This document shows, in pieces, positions 32,096 through 43,860 of a stretch of 64,000 nucleotides of DNA. Location: positions 9,711,501 through 9,775,500 of the forward strand of contig JALMGJ010000025.1 of the NCBI GenBank assembly GCA_023362775.1. Reading direction: 5' to 3'. The DNA is from Charina bottae. Its lineage: Eukaryota; Chordata; Lepidosauria; Squamata; Charinaidae. Position 1 is the stretch's first letter. Each line of letters begins with the position of its first letter. The notes under the pieces are model-generated. The model searched no databases and was not told the DNA's origin. It saw nothing but the letters and a program-made list of their open reading frames with translations. The position numbers and the translations under genes are program-made.

Positions 32096-33091
32096 ATATA
32101 GAAGGCTTTGATAATGTGCCATCCATTATGATGTCTTCAATCTGCTCCAACACCAGATAGCTGATGATGGCCATTGCAATTCCTTCTAGTCCCCCATCCT
32201 AGTTCTCTACCGTTTTTGCCATCCTAAAGAATTATGTGTAGCTAGTCTTAATTCAATATTGCATAGGTTGATCCCCAACTTAAATTAAGAAACAGAATTG
32301 TGCTGTTATTAGAACTATATTTCTTTATGAAAAGAAGGTGCAAAATTTTAAAGGGAATATCATAAGTTTCTATGACATTAGGATTAAAACTCAAAATTTG
32401 ATGGACACATAATAATTGTTAGTTGCTTATTATTTGCTTTGGGGAAAAAATCTATAACAATTTACATTTGAAGACTATATAATAATTATACTATATAAAT
32501 GTCTTGCTTCATTCAGAGTAAAATGTATTGTGCATGATTTCATGAATATATTTAAAAATTACAACCCCCTGTAGTTTGATAAGTTGTGTTGAGAACATTA
32601 AAATATCAGTCCTGGTGCTAGAATACAGGATGATAGTCTGTGAGGGTTGCATTGGTGCCAGTATACAAGTTATTCTAAATCTTACATCTTTATAATTCTG
32701 AAATAATTTATATTAGACAAAGTTGCTTGTAACAGTGTGTTTATTAGTGAAAAGTGGGTGCAAAAATGCATTTGTTAAGAAAATATGCATAAAAAAGTCT
32801 ATTAGTGTAATTATGGGGATTAAAAAAATACAAAATCATGTGAAAACCAAATATACAGTAATTAAAGACTGGAAAAATTAGCAATTAAAAAAAATAGGGC
32901 ACTTGGGAGATTTTACTATCCCTAGATAATGAACAGATCCATACTGTTTCACAGCCATTTCCTTTATTGCTAGTTGGGATGAAAAGTGGGGAGAAATTGG
33001 TTTCATAATATGTCTAGTGTGGAATCTAATCCTCGGGGGTTTAAAAGTTCTACCTTTATAATTCCATATGTGAGATTTTCATTATGGTAAC
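32096..33091. other. AT-rich non-coding sequence
   Basis: Nothing recognised. Confidence 0.6.
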
Positions 33092-33157
33092 ATGTATGTA
33101 TGTATGTATGCATGCATGCATTCGTTCATTCGTTCATTCATTCATTCATTCATTCAG
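33092..33157. repeat. Compound microsatellite (ATGT)n(ATGC)n(ATTC)n
   Basis: Successive ATGT, ATGC, TTCG/TTCA tetramers that change by single substitutions. Confidence 0.95.
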
Positions 33158-33339
33158 AAAGGGAAATGAAAACTGCAGGCATGGTAAGGGTAGGGGCAAT
33201 CTAAATTATCTGCAGAGAGTTCAAGTTTTTATTGTTCTGCTGTGATCCCAATGCTTTTTGGGGACCCACAAGCAAGTTATACACAAAAGAAAACAGATCC
33301 TGCATTCAGGACAAGAAAGTAAACAGCAAAGAAAATACA

Positions 33340-33560
33340 GTGAAACGTTGATTTTATGGATCACAGTGCAACAGACTTCATATGCAATGGACTACGTTTT
33401 GTTGCAATTTATGTCATTTGTGTAATGATGTCATTACGCAAATGACACAAATGATATAATTTGCATAATGACATCATTACACATTGTAATTTGCATCAGT
33501 TTATGTTATTACTTAAATTGTGTAATTTGTGTCATTTTCATTATCACGATAAAGTATTCT
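33340..33560. repeat. Cluster of interleaved palindromes
   Basis: Repeated ATGACATCATTAC, GTCATTTGTGTAATG, CAAATGACACAAATG and TTTGCATAATGAC words in both orientations between 33405 and 33530. It resembles the inside of a degraded MITE, but I cannot fix terminal repeats. Confidence 0.5.
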
Positions 33561-36500
33561 TCAATTGATCAAACTTTGGGGAATAACATACATCCTTCTC
33601 CCTCTCCCAGTTAGTCCATTAAAACAAAGCGTTATCTTGCATGTTACAATTGGAATGCTAACTTTCCTGCTGCTATTGCTTAGGCCGTGTGGGTGCAGTG
33701 ATGGAAGAGGAAAGCGAAGCAGCAGCCATTAAGGAGCACTTGGGGTACTCATTCATCCTTACTAACCAAAGGTTAAAGGGAACCATTGTCCATCATTACA
33801 GCTTTCCCCGCTAGGGACAAGTCCTGCTTGTGGAAGTCACCTGGATGGAGGAGAGCAGCCAGTGGACCCCACAGCAGCAAAAGGAATCAGGCCTCTGGTT
33901 CCCGCATAGGTTTTTCTTTTTTGGGAAAGCATTGCCTGGCAGAAGAGAGGGGGTAGGTGTCAATAGATTTAGCCAAGATATGTTCAGTGGTACCTCAGTG
34001 AGGCAGAGGAACACACTCCAACTTTGGGCAGTCAGTGCCAGTCTCTGGTCAGATCTGGCAACCATTGTCCAGTGGTATGACTCTTGCCCATTAACCAGCA
34101 TCCCCATAAGACAATATTCTTCCAGGCAGGTGATGTAGTGGTACCCTATCATCTTCCCCTGGTCACTGACTTGGTGGAGCATTTGGAAATTCCTCGCATC
34201 ATCTAGCCAACATTTTACCATGCTTCCACTGTGAGGATTATTAACTCATTCCTACTCCCTTTTTTCTATGTTTATTCCCAGTCTCCTTTTTAACCAGTCA
34301 TTACTCTATAAACAATCTATTATCCTGTATTTATCACATAATATTGATAGGAGCCTTTCCTGAGAAACTTTGTTAAAAAGCCTTTTAAAAGTTCAAATGA
34401 AATGCACATGGCCAGAACCTCCTCTAGGTTCTTACAGACATTCCAAGGAACAATAAATGGGATTGTATGCTAATTCTTCTTTAATAATGCTAGACCTACT
34501 ATAATCTTATAACTTTTTCTTTAATAATCCATTTAGCGAAACTAATGTTAAACTAACTGCCCTATAATTTCTGTAATCTCTCTCACCTACCCATTGCTCC
34601 CCAAATGTCTTTTTAATAGTTTTCACTGGCCACTTTCCAGTGTTTTGAGACAATAGCTGATCTTTACACATTGTTAGAAGATCAGTGCTCTTTATTATTT
34701 TATTACTTGTCTTTATCTAAAACCCTGAACCCCCGTTTGGTCCAAATGTCTTCTCACATGAATTTGGGCTTTTCAGAAATCTTTTTATCATCAGTATCTC
34801 TTTAATTCTCTTGTGATCCAACTGATAAATCAATTTTATTGAGGTACATTTTTTAAAAAAAATTAGGCAGCATTTCCAATTCTTTTTTTTTATTTTATTA
34901 ACTATGCTAACAATTGTAGCACTTTTTCTGATCTGCAGTCCACTTTCTACCTGAACTTACCCTATTGTGGTTTTGACTGTTCCTCCTCAATATTTTGAAC
35001 ACATCTGACCCTTTTATCATTCAAATCGTATTTAAACAAATATACTCATTTTATGACAGCCTTTTCTTTGTATGTCAAATATGTCTATGTTGGATTTCCT
35101 TGGCAAAATTCAAATTAACATACAAATTAACCTTGATAATGCAGTGATGTAATACAAAGGCCTAGCTCTCTGGAGAAAGCTCAAAGGTTGGGAAAGGAAT
35201 GGAAGGAAGAGAAGAAGAACAAGGTGGATGCACTCAGTTACAGTGTCAATGAGTGCACTGTTGGAAGAGCTGAAAGACCAGGTTAGGGACAGATCGTCAT
35301 GGAGAAAATGTATCTATGGTTGCTAAGAGAGAACAGCAACTTGATGACATGTAATCATCAACATCAACATCATCATCGCAGTGATCTCTTTACATTCAGT
35401 TCAGCAAGAGTCACAGTGTGCATTACAAACTTGATAACATTTAGGATTAAATTCAGGATCATTTTCCATCTGCCAAGTATTCAGATTTTCAACTTTTTTA
35501 TTGTGACCAAAATACACATTTCTTCAGACTCTCTAGGATTAATTGAAACTACACTACTACAGCACTTTCTTTTTTTGATGCCTTCCTGTTTTCATTCTCC
35601 ATTTTAAGAAGTCCCTGACTATTTTGTTCTGGGGGTTTATAGCATATCTTACTAGTAAATTATTTTTGAAGCAATTCTGTTGACTCTCCCTCTTTGGGGT
35701 TCCTACTCACTTGACACTGTCCTTTTTAATATAACCAAGAACAACTTCCTCAGGTTATCCTCTCCCTCTCTCTCTCCTTCACCTCATAATTATCATGTGT
35801 CCAATGATAATTCTATCCCATCATTTCTTTTGGTTCCATGACATTTCAGTTATTCCCATTGTATCTATGCCTTTAAAATTAAGCACTAAACTTTGCTATT
35901 TGTGGCTTGGAGACTTCTAGCATTCCTGCTTATCACCCTTAATGGTGGTTCAATATCAGCCTTTGTGATTTCCGTGAGTATTTTAGCCATTTCAACTTCT
36001 GCTTTGTTGGCTTAGACATTTTTTTGTGATGCCTTATTACCATCTATCAGTCTATACCAGCCTCTGGAAAGTTCATATATCTAGAGTGAACTAACTCAGT
36101 ATGTGTTATTGAAGTAGCATATCTAAAGCAACATGCACTGTTTTTACTTATTTAATAGTACTGCATCTGATTGGTTCAATTATTCCATTGTTTCCACAAG
36201 ATACTAAATCTTTGTCTTCATTGTGATGCACTCATGAATGTTAATATTGATCTTTCATCTGCAAAACTTGTCATTTTTCCCCTTAGCAATTATCATACAA
36301 TGTTGGATTCCCTTCCTGAATGTTTACTATGTGAAATTATTCATTTATAATCTTACAGCTAGTTATTCTGTCCTTGTAAGGTTGTGCTGGTAAGATTGGA
36401 AATAGGTTAATCCTACTAAGATTAAAATGTATTCTTAATTCCTCTAGGTCTCATTTCAAAAATTTATTCCATTAATGAGAATTACGGAACTTTTAACTTG

Positions 36501-37013
36501 TAAACAGCATGAAGAAATAAAAAAATGTTTCAGCCTGTTATTCTCCTAAACTTCCACTTTCAATCTGCAAAAATAGAATATCTAAGTAAACTATTTATTG
36601 TAAAATCTGCAGCCAAATCCCTCCCAAATAATTATCTAGTAAATCATATTTTGCTTTTCTAAATTAATACCTGAAATATTCTGCTATATGGAACTAAAAT
36701 GTGCTAAAAACAACATTAAGAGATAATTAGATGAATAGAAAATTAAACTAAAAATGCAAGCTGCATTTGCTAAAATGATTTATACAATAAAATATACGTA
36801 TTTCAAAATAAATAATAGAGCAGTTTTATGTTCCAGCTCTGTGGGCATGGGTATGGCTGGCACTATGCTGGCACAAAGTCCACAATAAAACATTTTTGCC
36901 CAGAACAGGATGAGAAAAATACACACAAAGAAACATAATGGAAAGACAAGGATAGCCTGCAACATGGCAGCATTATGGTCTTATGCTAGATATTAATCAT
37001 GGCATGATATATA
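33561..37013. other. Non-coding sequence
   Basis: No recognised gene. A 136-codon minus-strand ORF (33811-34221) shows no domain. 34240-36100 is pyrimidine-rich and may be an old antisense retroelement, but I cannot name it. Confidence 0.5.
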
Positions 37014-37057
37014 ATGTGGAGTCCATTGTGCTCTCTCAGCCTTGTTGTTTTCTTGCA

Positions 37058-37091
37058 GACATTTCATTGCCAGGCTAGGCAACATCTTCAG
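37058..37091 (-). ncRNA. Hammerhead-like motif, left arm
   Basis: Minus strand: CTGAAGA, T, stem GTTGCC/GGCAAT with loop TAGCCT, then GAAAT and GTC. The GAAAC to GAAAT change removes the only helix III pair seen in the other arm. Confidence 0.4.
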
Positions 37092-37135
37092 TGTGAAAAG
37101 GGAGTGGAACTTGCAAGTTCCACTCCCTTTTCGCA

Positions 37136-37169
37136 CTGAAGATGTTGCCTAGCCTGGCAATGAAACGTC
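37136..37169 (+). ncRNA. Hammerhead-like motif, right arm
   Basis: CTGAAGA (CUGANGA), one U, a 6-bp stem II (GTTGCC/GGCAAT, one G-U), then GAAAC and the cleavage triplet GTC. Same architecture, including the one extra nucleotide before stem II, as the motifs in the PLE at 43-76 and 2491-2524, with different stem sequence. Compensated stem sequence is what structural selection would leave. Confidence 0.55.
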
Positions 37170-37213
37170 AGCAAGAAAACAACAAGGCTCAGAGAGCACC
37201 ATGGATCCACAGT

Positions 37214-38114
37214 TCAACCCTGAGCTACAAATATTCTCTTTGAATGATATATAATGAATATAATGTGTGAATTATGTCAGTGTCCTGCAAGTGATATGAC
37301 AATTATATGCAAGTAAGGGAATACTGTATTTTAAGTGATAAGGATATGCCTCTAGGTAGCTTCCTTTAAGATACACATTCTTACCTAGAAACATCTTATA
37401 GAAAAATAAGAAGGAAATACACTGATCAAAATAACCTGCTCAGAAGTTTCCTACCCATTAAGTTTCAGCAGAGGACAGAAGACAGACATCATGCAGACCC
37501 AGCCATATTTCCAAGGTCACAGTAATTGCTGAAAGTACCTAAGGCAATCGAGAGATTGGGTTGTCCAATACAAATAGATTGGCAGCATAGAGAAAAACAT
37601 CTGGAAGAGATCTAGTCAAATGATTTGTGCGGAACTGGATGCTAACACAGATTTGTTTACTGTATCAGTTGCTGAGCTATCTGTGGAATTGGAGAAACCA
37701 CAAAACTCTTGGTCCTGGATCCTCATCAGGTTCTTACAAGTGAGAAAGATTTACCACCAAATCCTATGATACCTTAAAAATTAATACACTTCTTATTCTA
37801 TAAGTTTAAACCAGAAACAGTATGAGTATTGACACACAATTTTTTTGCTTCTGTTCATATCTCAGCTTTCTCCACAATTGGCAGAGAAATTGCATTGACT
37901 AAGACAATATTTACTATTTCCCTTATAAAAATTGTAGTGAAACTATGTATAGTGTCTGTATGTGAAGAAAATCTAAGCTATATGTCAAAAGTGCCCATAA
38001 GATCCTATAAGTCAACTGATAGTATTAGAGTGCCATGTCTAACCTTGAATTCTTACAGTATATGGAGAAAAACTATTGCGGGGCACAGTAGTTTACAAAT
38101 ACATAATTGTGTAT
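37214..38114. other. Non-coding sequence
   Basis: No gene recognised. The short stretch near 37745-37815 (ATGATACCTTAAAAATTAATA) may be another worn retroelement end. Confidence 0.5.
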
Positions 38115-38575
38115 TGTAAGGCCCCTGCTTACACTGTTTTACCCAAGTTCCTGAAGTTACCAATAACAGTCCTTGAGTTGATGCTTGGAGATTTAAAGTA
38201 ACAGCATTTATTTTGGCCAAGACAAAGCTGGGTGAGGTCTCCACAGACATCATGACAGTAAAATGTCTGGGAAGATCCACACACACACATCGCAAGCATA
38301 GTACTTATATAGGGTTTGCAAAGCCCAGTAAGAAAGCATCGTGAACTCTCCTTCTAGTAACAGGGCAAGGTTCCTGAATCTGCATTGCTAGCAGTAAGCA
38401 TCCTAGAGACCTCCAGGGGCAGTCTGCATGTCTCCTGGTATTCTAAACAATCCTCGCTGAGCATTATCTCCCTAGAGACAGCAGCAAGGTCCCTGCGTCT
38501 CCTCTCACCTAGTTTCTAACAGCAAGCAGTTTCCAAAAGCAAGATGGCGTTAGGTAAGCTAAGCTAACCCTTACA
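38115..38575 (-). repeat. Endogenous retrovirus 3' LTR
   Basis: Minus strand runs TGTAAGGGTTAGC ... GGGGCCTTACA, with inverted TGTAAGG/CCTTACA ends. It holds CTATATAAGTAC (TATA box, 38301-38312) and, about 95 bp later, AATAAA (38207-38212), spaced as U3-R-U5. A polypurine tract abuts its upstream edge, so it is the 3' LTR and the provirus body lies to the right. No matching 5' LTR is visible in the window. Confidence 0.8.
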
Positions 38576-38591
38576 TTTCCTCCCTTTATTT
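38576..38591 (-). promoter_or_regulatory. ERV polypurine tract
   Basis: Minus-strand AAATAAAGGGAGGAAA ends exactly at the LTR's TGTAAGG. Upstream lies an AGCGAAAAGCATTTCGCT hairpin. Confidence 0.75.
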
Positions 38592-38941
38592 TACCAGCGA
38601 AATGCTTTTCGCTAGGGGCCAAAGGGGTGTACTCATAAGGAACACACCTGAGAACCATCACTTTGGAAGGCTGGGTTTCAGTGTTAACAGGCAAGGTGAG
38701 GCAATAACAGTTATCCCATCAATGGAAGACATTTGGAAGACAACCCTTTTGACAAGGGGTATGAAACAAAAAAGAAAAGAAAAGAAGGTTCCCCAGAGCA
38801 AGGAAAACCAGAAAAACAATGCATTTCCAATCAGTGAAAGTATTACTGAACCAGTCCAAATAGCTTGCAGTCTAATAATGCATTTAAGCGTGTTACAGAA
38901 GCAAAAAAAAATAGCTCAGGGTATGCTAAATCCCGTCAACC

Positions 38942-38983
38942 CCCTCCCTTTACTTTAGGGGGAGCGAAATGCTTTTCACTCGA
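38942..38983 (-). repeat. Second copy of PPT and hairpin block
   Basis: The pair CCTCCCTTTA plus GCGAAATGCTTTTC at 38579-38610 recurs at 38943-38976, about 365 bp deeper in the element. A duplicated polypurine segment in the 3' untranslated region. Confidence 0.7.
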
Positions 38984-39749
38984 CCAGTAATTTCCAACAT
39001 AGCCTATCTCAGGCCCATTGTGGGGACTGGGCACATATAGTCTGTAAGTGTATTAAGTTACATTGTATGTTACATTCTGTTGTATTTCTCCTTCAGCACT
39101 GGGACCTTAGGTCCCTAGTAACTGCACAAATATATCTTGTTACATTAATTCACTAACTGTTGATATCATAAACAACAGTAGGTACCTAAATTCTTTCTAA
39201 CATCAGCAATCCACATAGAGTTTCCAACATAACATAGCCACTAAAGTCATTACAATATTATTATCTTGCTATAAAAGCTTCTAATCAGTCATATCTCTAG
39301 CATCTACACAAAAGCCTAGCATGAAACATAACCCATAATATGCTCTAAACATGTATCACTAACTATTTTCAAAAACACATTCCATAGCCTTTATCCACAC
39401 CCTTTATCTCCTTCCCTGTGCATAAGTTGCAAGCATAGGCACAGAGAGTTCAACCCTTTCCAGTGACTTTATCAACTTAACACATGTCAAAGTGACATCT
39501 ACATAACAATAGGGCATTTAACATCACTATCTCTAGTTCAATTTCAAATTTAATTCAAAGGCCTATTCAACACACAATTATCACATTGGCACTTTTCAAT
39601 CAAATTCAGATTTCCTCTCCTGTTGTCATCATTTCCTCCATTTGAGTTTTGAAGATTTGAACTCAGATCCTAAAGAAAAACCTTTAACATAACACACTTG
39701 GGGAAAAGCTGGATAAAACCATCTGGCAATAAAATGTGGCCTTTACAGC

Positions 39750-40346
39750 TTAGTGACTAAACAAACAAAAAAAACAATAAACAGGGCAATAGCAGCAAAA
39801 AGAAACAAACAAAATTAGGTAACTAAGTAGTTAACCAGTCAAAGATGCCATCATTCCATTCCTAAACTGGGTTGTGGGCAAGGTCACAAATGTCTTCGGT
39901 AATAGTTTCAATTGCTTTTCCATTATCAGCGATGAGGAGGCAGCAGGTGGAGGTGTTCCCCAGTCAATTACAAAACCCTCCTTCTCTGCAGCCAACAGAC
40001 AATTCAAAAGCAATGTATGTCATAACAGTAAGGTGGGCATTTGGGTAATCTATGTGGCTACCAAATCTAAAGCATGTGCAGTTATATTGGTAATTATTTC
40101 CAAAACTATCAGAAGCCTAATAATTCTGTTTGTCAAAGATGGGGATGGTTGGGTGACAAAAATTTGGCTTCTAGGTGACGGGCCCCACCCATTTGATGAC
40201 GTGTTCAGGCGGCAGTCTTTTATAGGCCCACTCTCCACAGACCCACCAAGGAGTCTGTTCACCCTCCAAAGTAGTGACCCAACTTGAAACTTTGCTAGAA
40301 CTAATGAAGAGAGATTAAGAACCTGTTGTCTGGGTGTTCCATCCAT
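39750..40346 (-). pseudogene. Retroviral env transmembrane-subunit remnant
   Basis: One minus-strand frame, interrupted by at least two stops between 40050 and 40013. A helical heptad region (VLEIITNITAHALDLVA) is followed by NCLLAAEKEGF at the position of the conserved LLAAEGG-like block of retroviral TM proteins, and near 39830-39760 a hydrophobic stretch fits a membrane anchor. The usual cysteine motif after the LLAAE block is not preserved in this frame. Env mediates membrane fusion in intact viruses. This copy is decayed and cannot encode one. Confidence 0.6.
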
Positions 40347-43257
40347 CCCTCTGATGTAAACAATTTAATCCCCACAGTTCCTTCCAGGCTTGCCCCAAGA
40401 GACAAGAACAGTTCTCAGGAGGAACATTGATTAGAATACCACAATTTCATCTGGCCAAATTAAAAAGGCTAAGGGTGTGAGGGGAGTCCACGTTTGTCCA
40501 TACTCTCCCAAGCGTGGACCCAATCCCTACTAGCACAGACAAAGCACCCCATTCACTCTATATATCCAGACTATGGTGGTCCCATTATAGATGGTGGCAC
40601 CCAAAGTCTTAAAGTCAGGGGTTACCATGGAAGTCATACTGAAAAGAATGGGGAGAAAATGAATTCCCTCATCCATGGAAGGAGGGGTTAGAAAGCAAAT
40701 TACATAGACCAGTTGACCAACACTGCCACTGAGGCTTTTAACAGGTCAATCCAATGGTTTACTAGCAACCTGGTGGGGGGCGGGGCGCCCTGCAGTTGCA
40801 GGAGGTATTGTATAAACAAATTGTATCCCCTGGAAGCACTCTCCAGGGATCCTCATAGGTACTTGGACTGACAAGTTTCTACACCACAAAGTCTCCCAGT
40901 ACATGTTTCCCTTCCCCCACGCATGCACTCACCACACCAGCAACTTCAGATGTGTGAGATGGAACATGCATTAAAAAAAACACTATTAAGACTTGGCACT
41001 GCCACTAACAGGCAAGAAATTTGAAAACCATGCTAAATATTCCAATTAAAAAAATAAAAAATTGAAAGTCAATTAAACAGTGACATTTGTCTCTGTGGCC
41101 AAGTAGCACAGCCATGTTGAGCAAAAAGCATGGGCACATTATACTATAAAATTCCCAATGAATTTCCAAAAGCAAGCCTAGAGGGCTAGAAAATAAAACT
41201 GAGCATTGGCATAATGTATTTTAATGAATAGACTGCTTTTGCAGTAAAAAATTTATTCAAAAAGAAACAACATAAAGTCATCAGATAGATCATGCCAGTC
41301 CATGGAGGCTCTATTACAACCAAAATTTATCAAAAAATTTTTTTTTCTTTTCTACCTGCTAATTATGTGTTACACAATTAAACAAACTGAAGACACACAC
41401 ACAAACACACATTCACATTCCCTTGTTCCTTTGTTGAAAGGATCAGCATCAGCATAAAAACAATTGAGCAAGGCAGCAAGAGGGTGGCCCCCCTTTCCTG
41501 CCTGAAAAAATGCAACCTCTGTTCTCTAATAACAGCCAAAAAAAGTTTTATAAAAAGTTGAAACTCAGATAAGATTCCAATGAAGGGGCTCAAAGTTTAG
41601 CTCATTCATTATAAACCCCTTGTACATTAAGGAGGAAACAGATCTCTCCCCACCCCGCACAAGCCAATGTTTTTAAACGGGGCTTTCACACTTCCCATCC
41701 TCACAGCAATTTTGTTGCAAGGGCTCGGGGAGCATGGGAGGAAGGTTTCGTTTTTCCTCAGAAGCATTTTTCCCCAGCCGGCTACAGGCACTTCCCTTTG
41801 TTCCACCAAATCCTGCACTACGCATTTCTGAAACCCATTTTTTTTTTCCTAGAAACCTTTCTCCTCGCCACCTCTTCCGCAAAACACTTCCCATAACTTC
41901 CCATAACTTCCCATCTAGCCTTTACACATACCACAACATTCTGTCTCCTGTCACTTACTTTTTATCACTTACTCAAGCCATTTTAATATCACGATTATTC
42001 CAGTTTCTGTCCTATCGGGCCGGCACAGCGAAGAAGCGAAACTAAATCTGCATGTTATCTGTAAACTTTAGCCTTAGTAGTTTCCGCCGCCCCTTTCTAA
42101 CTGCTCAGATTCTCTAAACTCACAAATAATTTTGGTGGAACAAAGGACAGAAAACAAAGAGAAAAAGTGCAAGAGAATTTCCTCCCTCCTCACTCTTTGA
42201 CCTTCAGGCAAGCAAGCAAGCAAGCGAGAAGCAGACCAAAGGAGGGAGGGCTTGGGCGAAATGGCAAAGAATTAACAGAAACCTCTCAACTTTTCTTTCA
42301 TTCAAGTTTCATTTAAAAATCACAATACACAAAACACACTGCACAAAACAGAACCTGCATCCATTCTCAACATAGACAGACAAAACACATAATTTTAAAA
42401 CTTTCTCTTCACAACTCAAAACAGTTTCTTAACCTTACATGCACACACAAATCCAGACAGGCAAATGTTTACAAACAGAACAGAAAACGCACACAAGTGC
42501 CTTAACATTGACAAAACGCAAAAACTCTTCTTTTTAGGAGCTCCCCATCCTCTGATTTTGAAAAGAACTATATTGAGTATTCCCTCCTGCCTTAGGCAGC
42601 TTGGTTTAGGGGACAGTATTTCATACACAAAAACAACACAAAAACTTGTTCCTCAGCCCTCCAGCTGTTGAGGATTTTGGATGGTTACTTTAATATTTCT
42701 CCTGTTTCTTGATGGTCCCCAAAGCACAATGAAACCTGTACATGCCCTGAATTCTTGGGGGGTCCCATTCTAGCCCTAGCTCTAAAACCTCACTCAATCT
42801 AGGGTTAGTGGCCCCACAGGCAGGCAGAGGCTCTGTTGTTATGTGTGTTACTAATAGTGCCTGCCTTATAAATTGCCTAGCTTGTTCAATATCTTATCTT
42901 GTTTACCACCTGGAACTTCCCAAAGGAACGAATCACCTGCACTTCCAGAACCTCATCAAATTCTGTTTCCCTGTCAATTTCTAGGAAAGCATCTAAACTG
43001 TTCTCTTCCCCTTCACCACATCCTGAAGCTGAGGTACCTGCAGCTAGGAAGTTCGTGAAGGTGTTAATAAAAACATCATTAATGGTGCCCTCTGGCAGCC
43101 AAATCCCATTTCTGAGCCAATAAATAGGTAGGCTATAATGCTTACAGAGGGTCTTTAATTTCTTAAAAGAGATTTTTTACTGCCACTTGAAGTTTCAGTG
43201 CCTCCCAATGTGTTAAAACTTGCTAAGGGAGTTTACATACTTACTGTTACCCATGGC

Positions 43258-43418
43258 CTCTAGGGATTTCTCGGGTCTTTCCTTTGACTCGGGGTGTGAT
43301 CAATCACCCTCCCATCACAGAGAGCCAAAATTACTTTATACTTTACTTTGTTGCCTACAGTGGTTCCCTAGGGATTTCTTGGGTCTTTAACTCGGGGTTA
43401 GTTTTCACTACCCTCCCA
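43258..43418. repeat. Local direct duplication
   Basis: The block CTAGGGATTTCTCGGGTCTT ... CTCGGGGT ... CACCCTCCC at 43258-43313 recurs as a diverged copy at 43366-43418 with about 52 bp between. Part of the ERV-associated stretch. Confidence 0.8.
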
Positions 43419-43860
43419 TATTTAGGAACCACTAAACCTCAAATATTCCAACACACACACACTTCCACACGACCAAACACACTCACATTCCAACACACAC
43501 AAGGCAACACTCCCCTCCTAAGAAAACTATACTCACCAGACTTTCAAGTGCACTTTTCCAATTTCCAAAGGCGCCACACAAAAGTACTCAAAGCCTCTAG
43601 CACTGGGCGTTCAGGTTCAGCCAGAACAGAGTCTGCCGACATCTCAGATCCAGTCAAGGTTGCCAGTAAAATTACCAGGAGTGCTCTCAACATTGAAAGA
43701 TCTGCATCGGTTTCTTCTGTCTGCCATTGCGAAGGCCATAACTCACAAAGGGAGTTACACCGTGGGCAGTTGACCCAAAGGAACAAAGGCGCCTTGTCCC
43801 TGTTCCTGTTTCTGTTTTCGGACCATTTCTGGATTCCAAAACTACAGTAATGTATGTGTT

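Larger units (their letters stand above)
37014..37213. mobile_element. Inverted pair of PLE termini, perfect-centre palindrome
   Basis: Two arms of about 100 bp meet without a spacer at 37113/37114 (GAACTTGCAAGTTC). About 5 mismatches and 1 indel separate the arms. Each arm has the structure of a PLE terminal repeat (core CACTGAAGATGTTGCC, then GGCAATGAAAC, then GCAAGAAAACAACAAGGCT). No ORF. It probably derives from tail-to-tail insertion of two short PLE fragments. Confidence 0.8.
38576..43860 (-). mobile_element. Endogenous retrovirus remnant, internal region
   Basis: Extends from the 3' LTR through about 1.2 kb of 3' non-coding sequence to an env remnant. Further right the identity weakens: a frame at 40746-40928 may be surface-subunit sequence, and a minus-strand hydrophobic start at about 43684 (MLRALLVILLATLTG) looks like a signal peptide but is too far from the TM region for a normal env. 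No gag or pol motif seen, and no 5' LTR, so the copy is deleted or truncated. Right limit is a guess. Confidence 0.5.

Noticed and set aside
33811..34221. 136-codon minus-strand ORF
   Set aside because: No recognisable domain and no flanking gene structure.
34240..36100. Suspected antisense LINE or other old repeat
   Set aside because: The composition hints at one, but I could not find a continuous motif set to support a call.
43284..43850. 188-codon plus-strand ORF
   Set aside because: Low-complexity (CA-rich) segments and antisense to the ERV-associated stretch. No motif.
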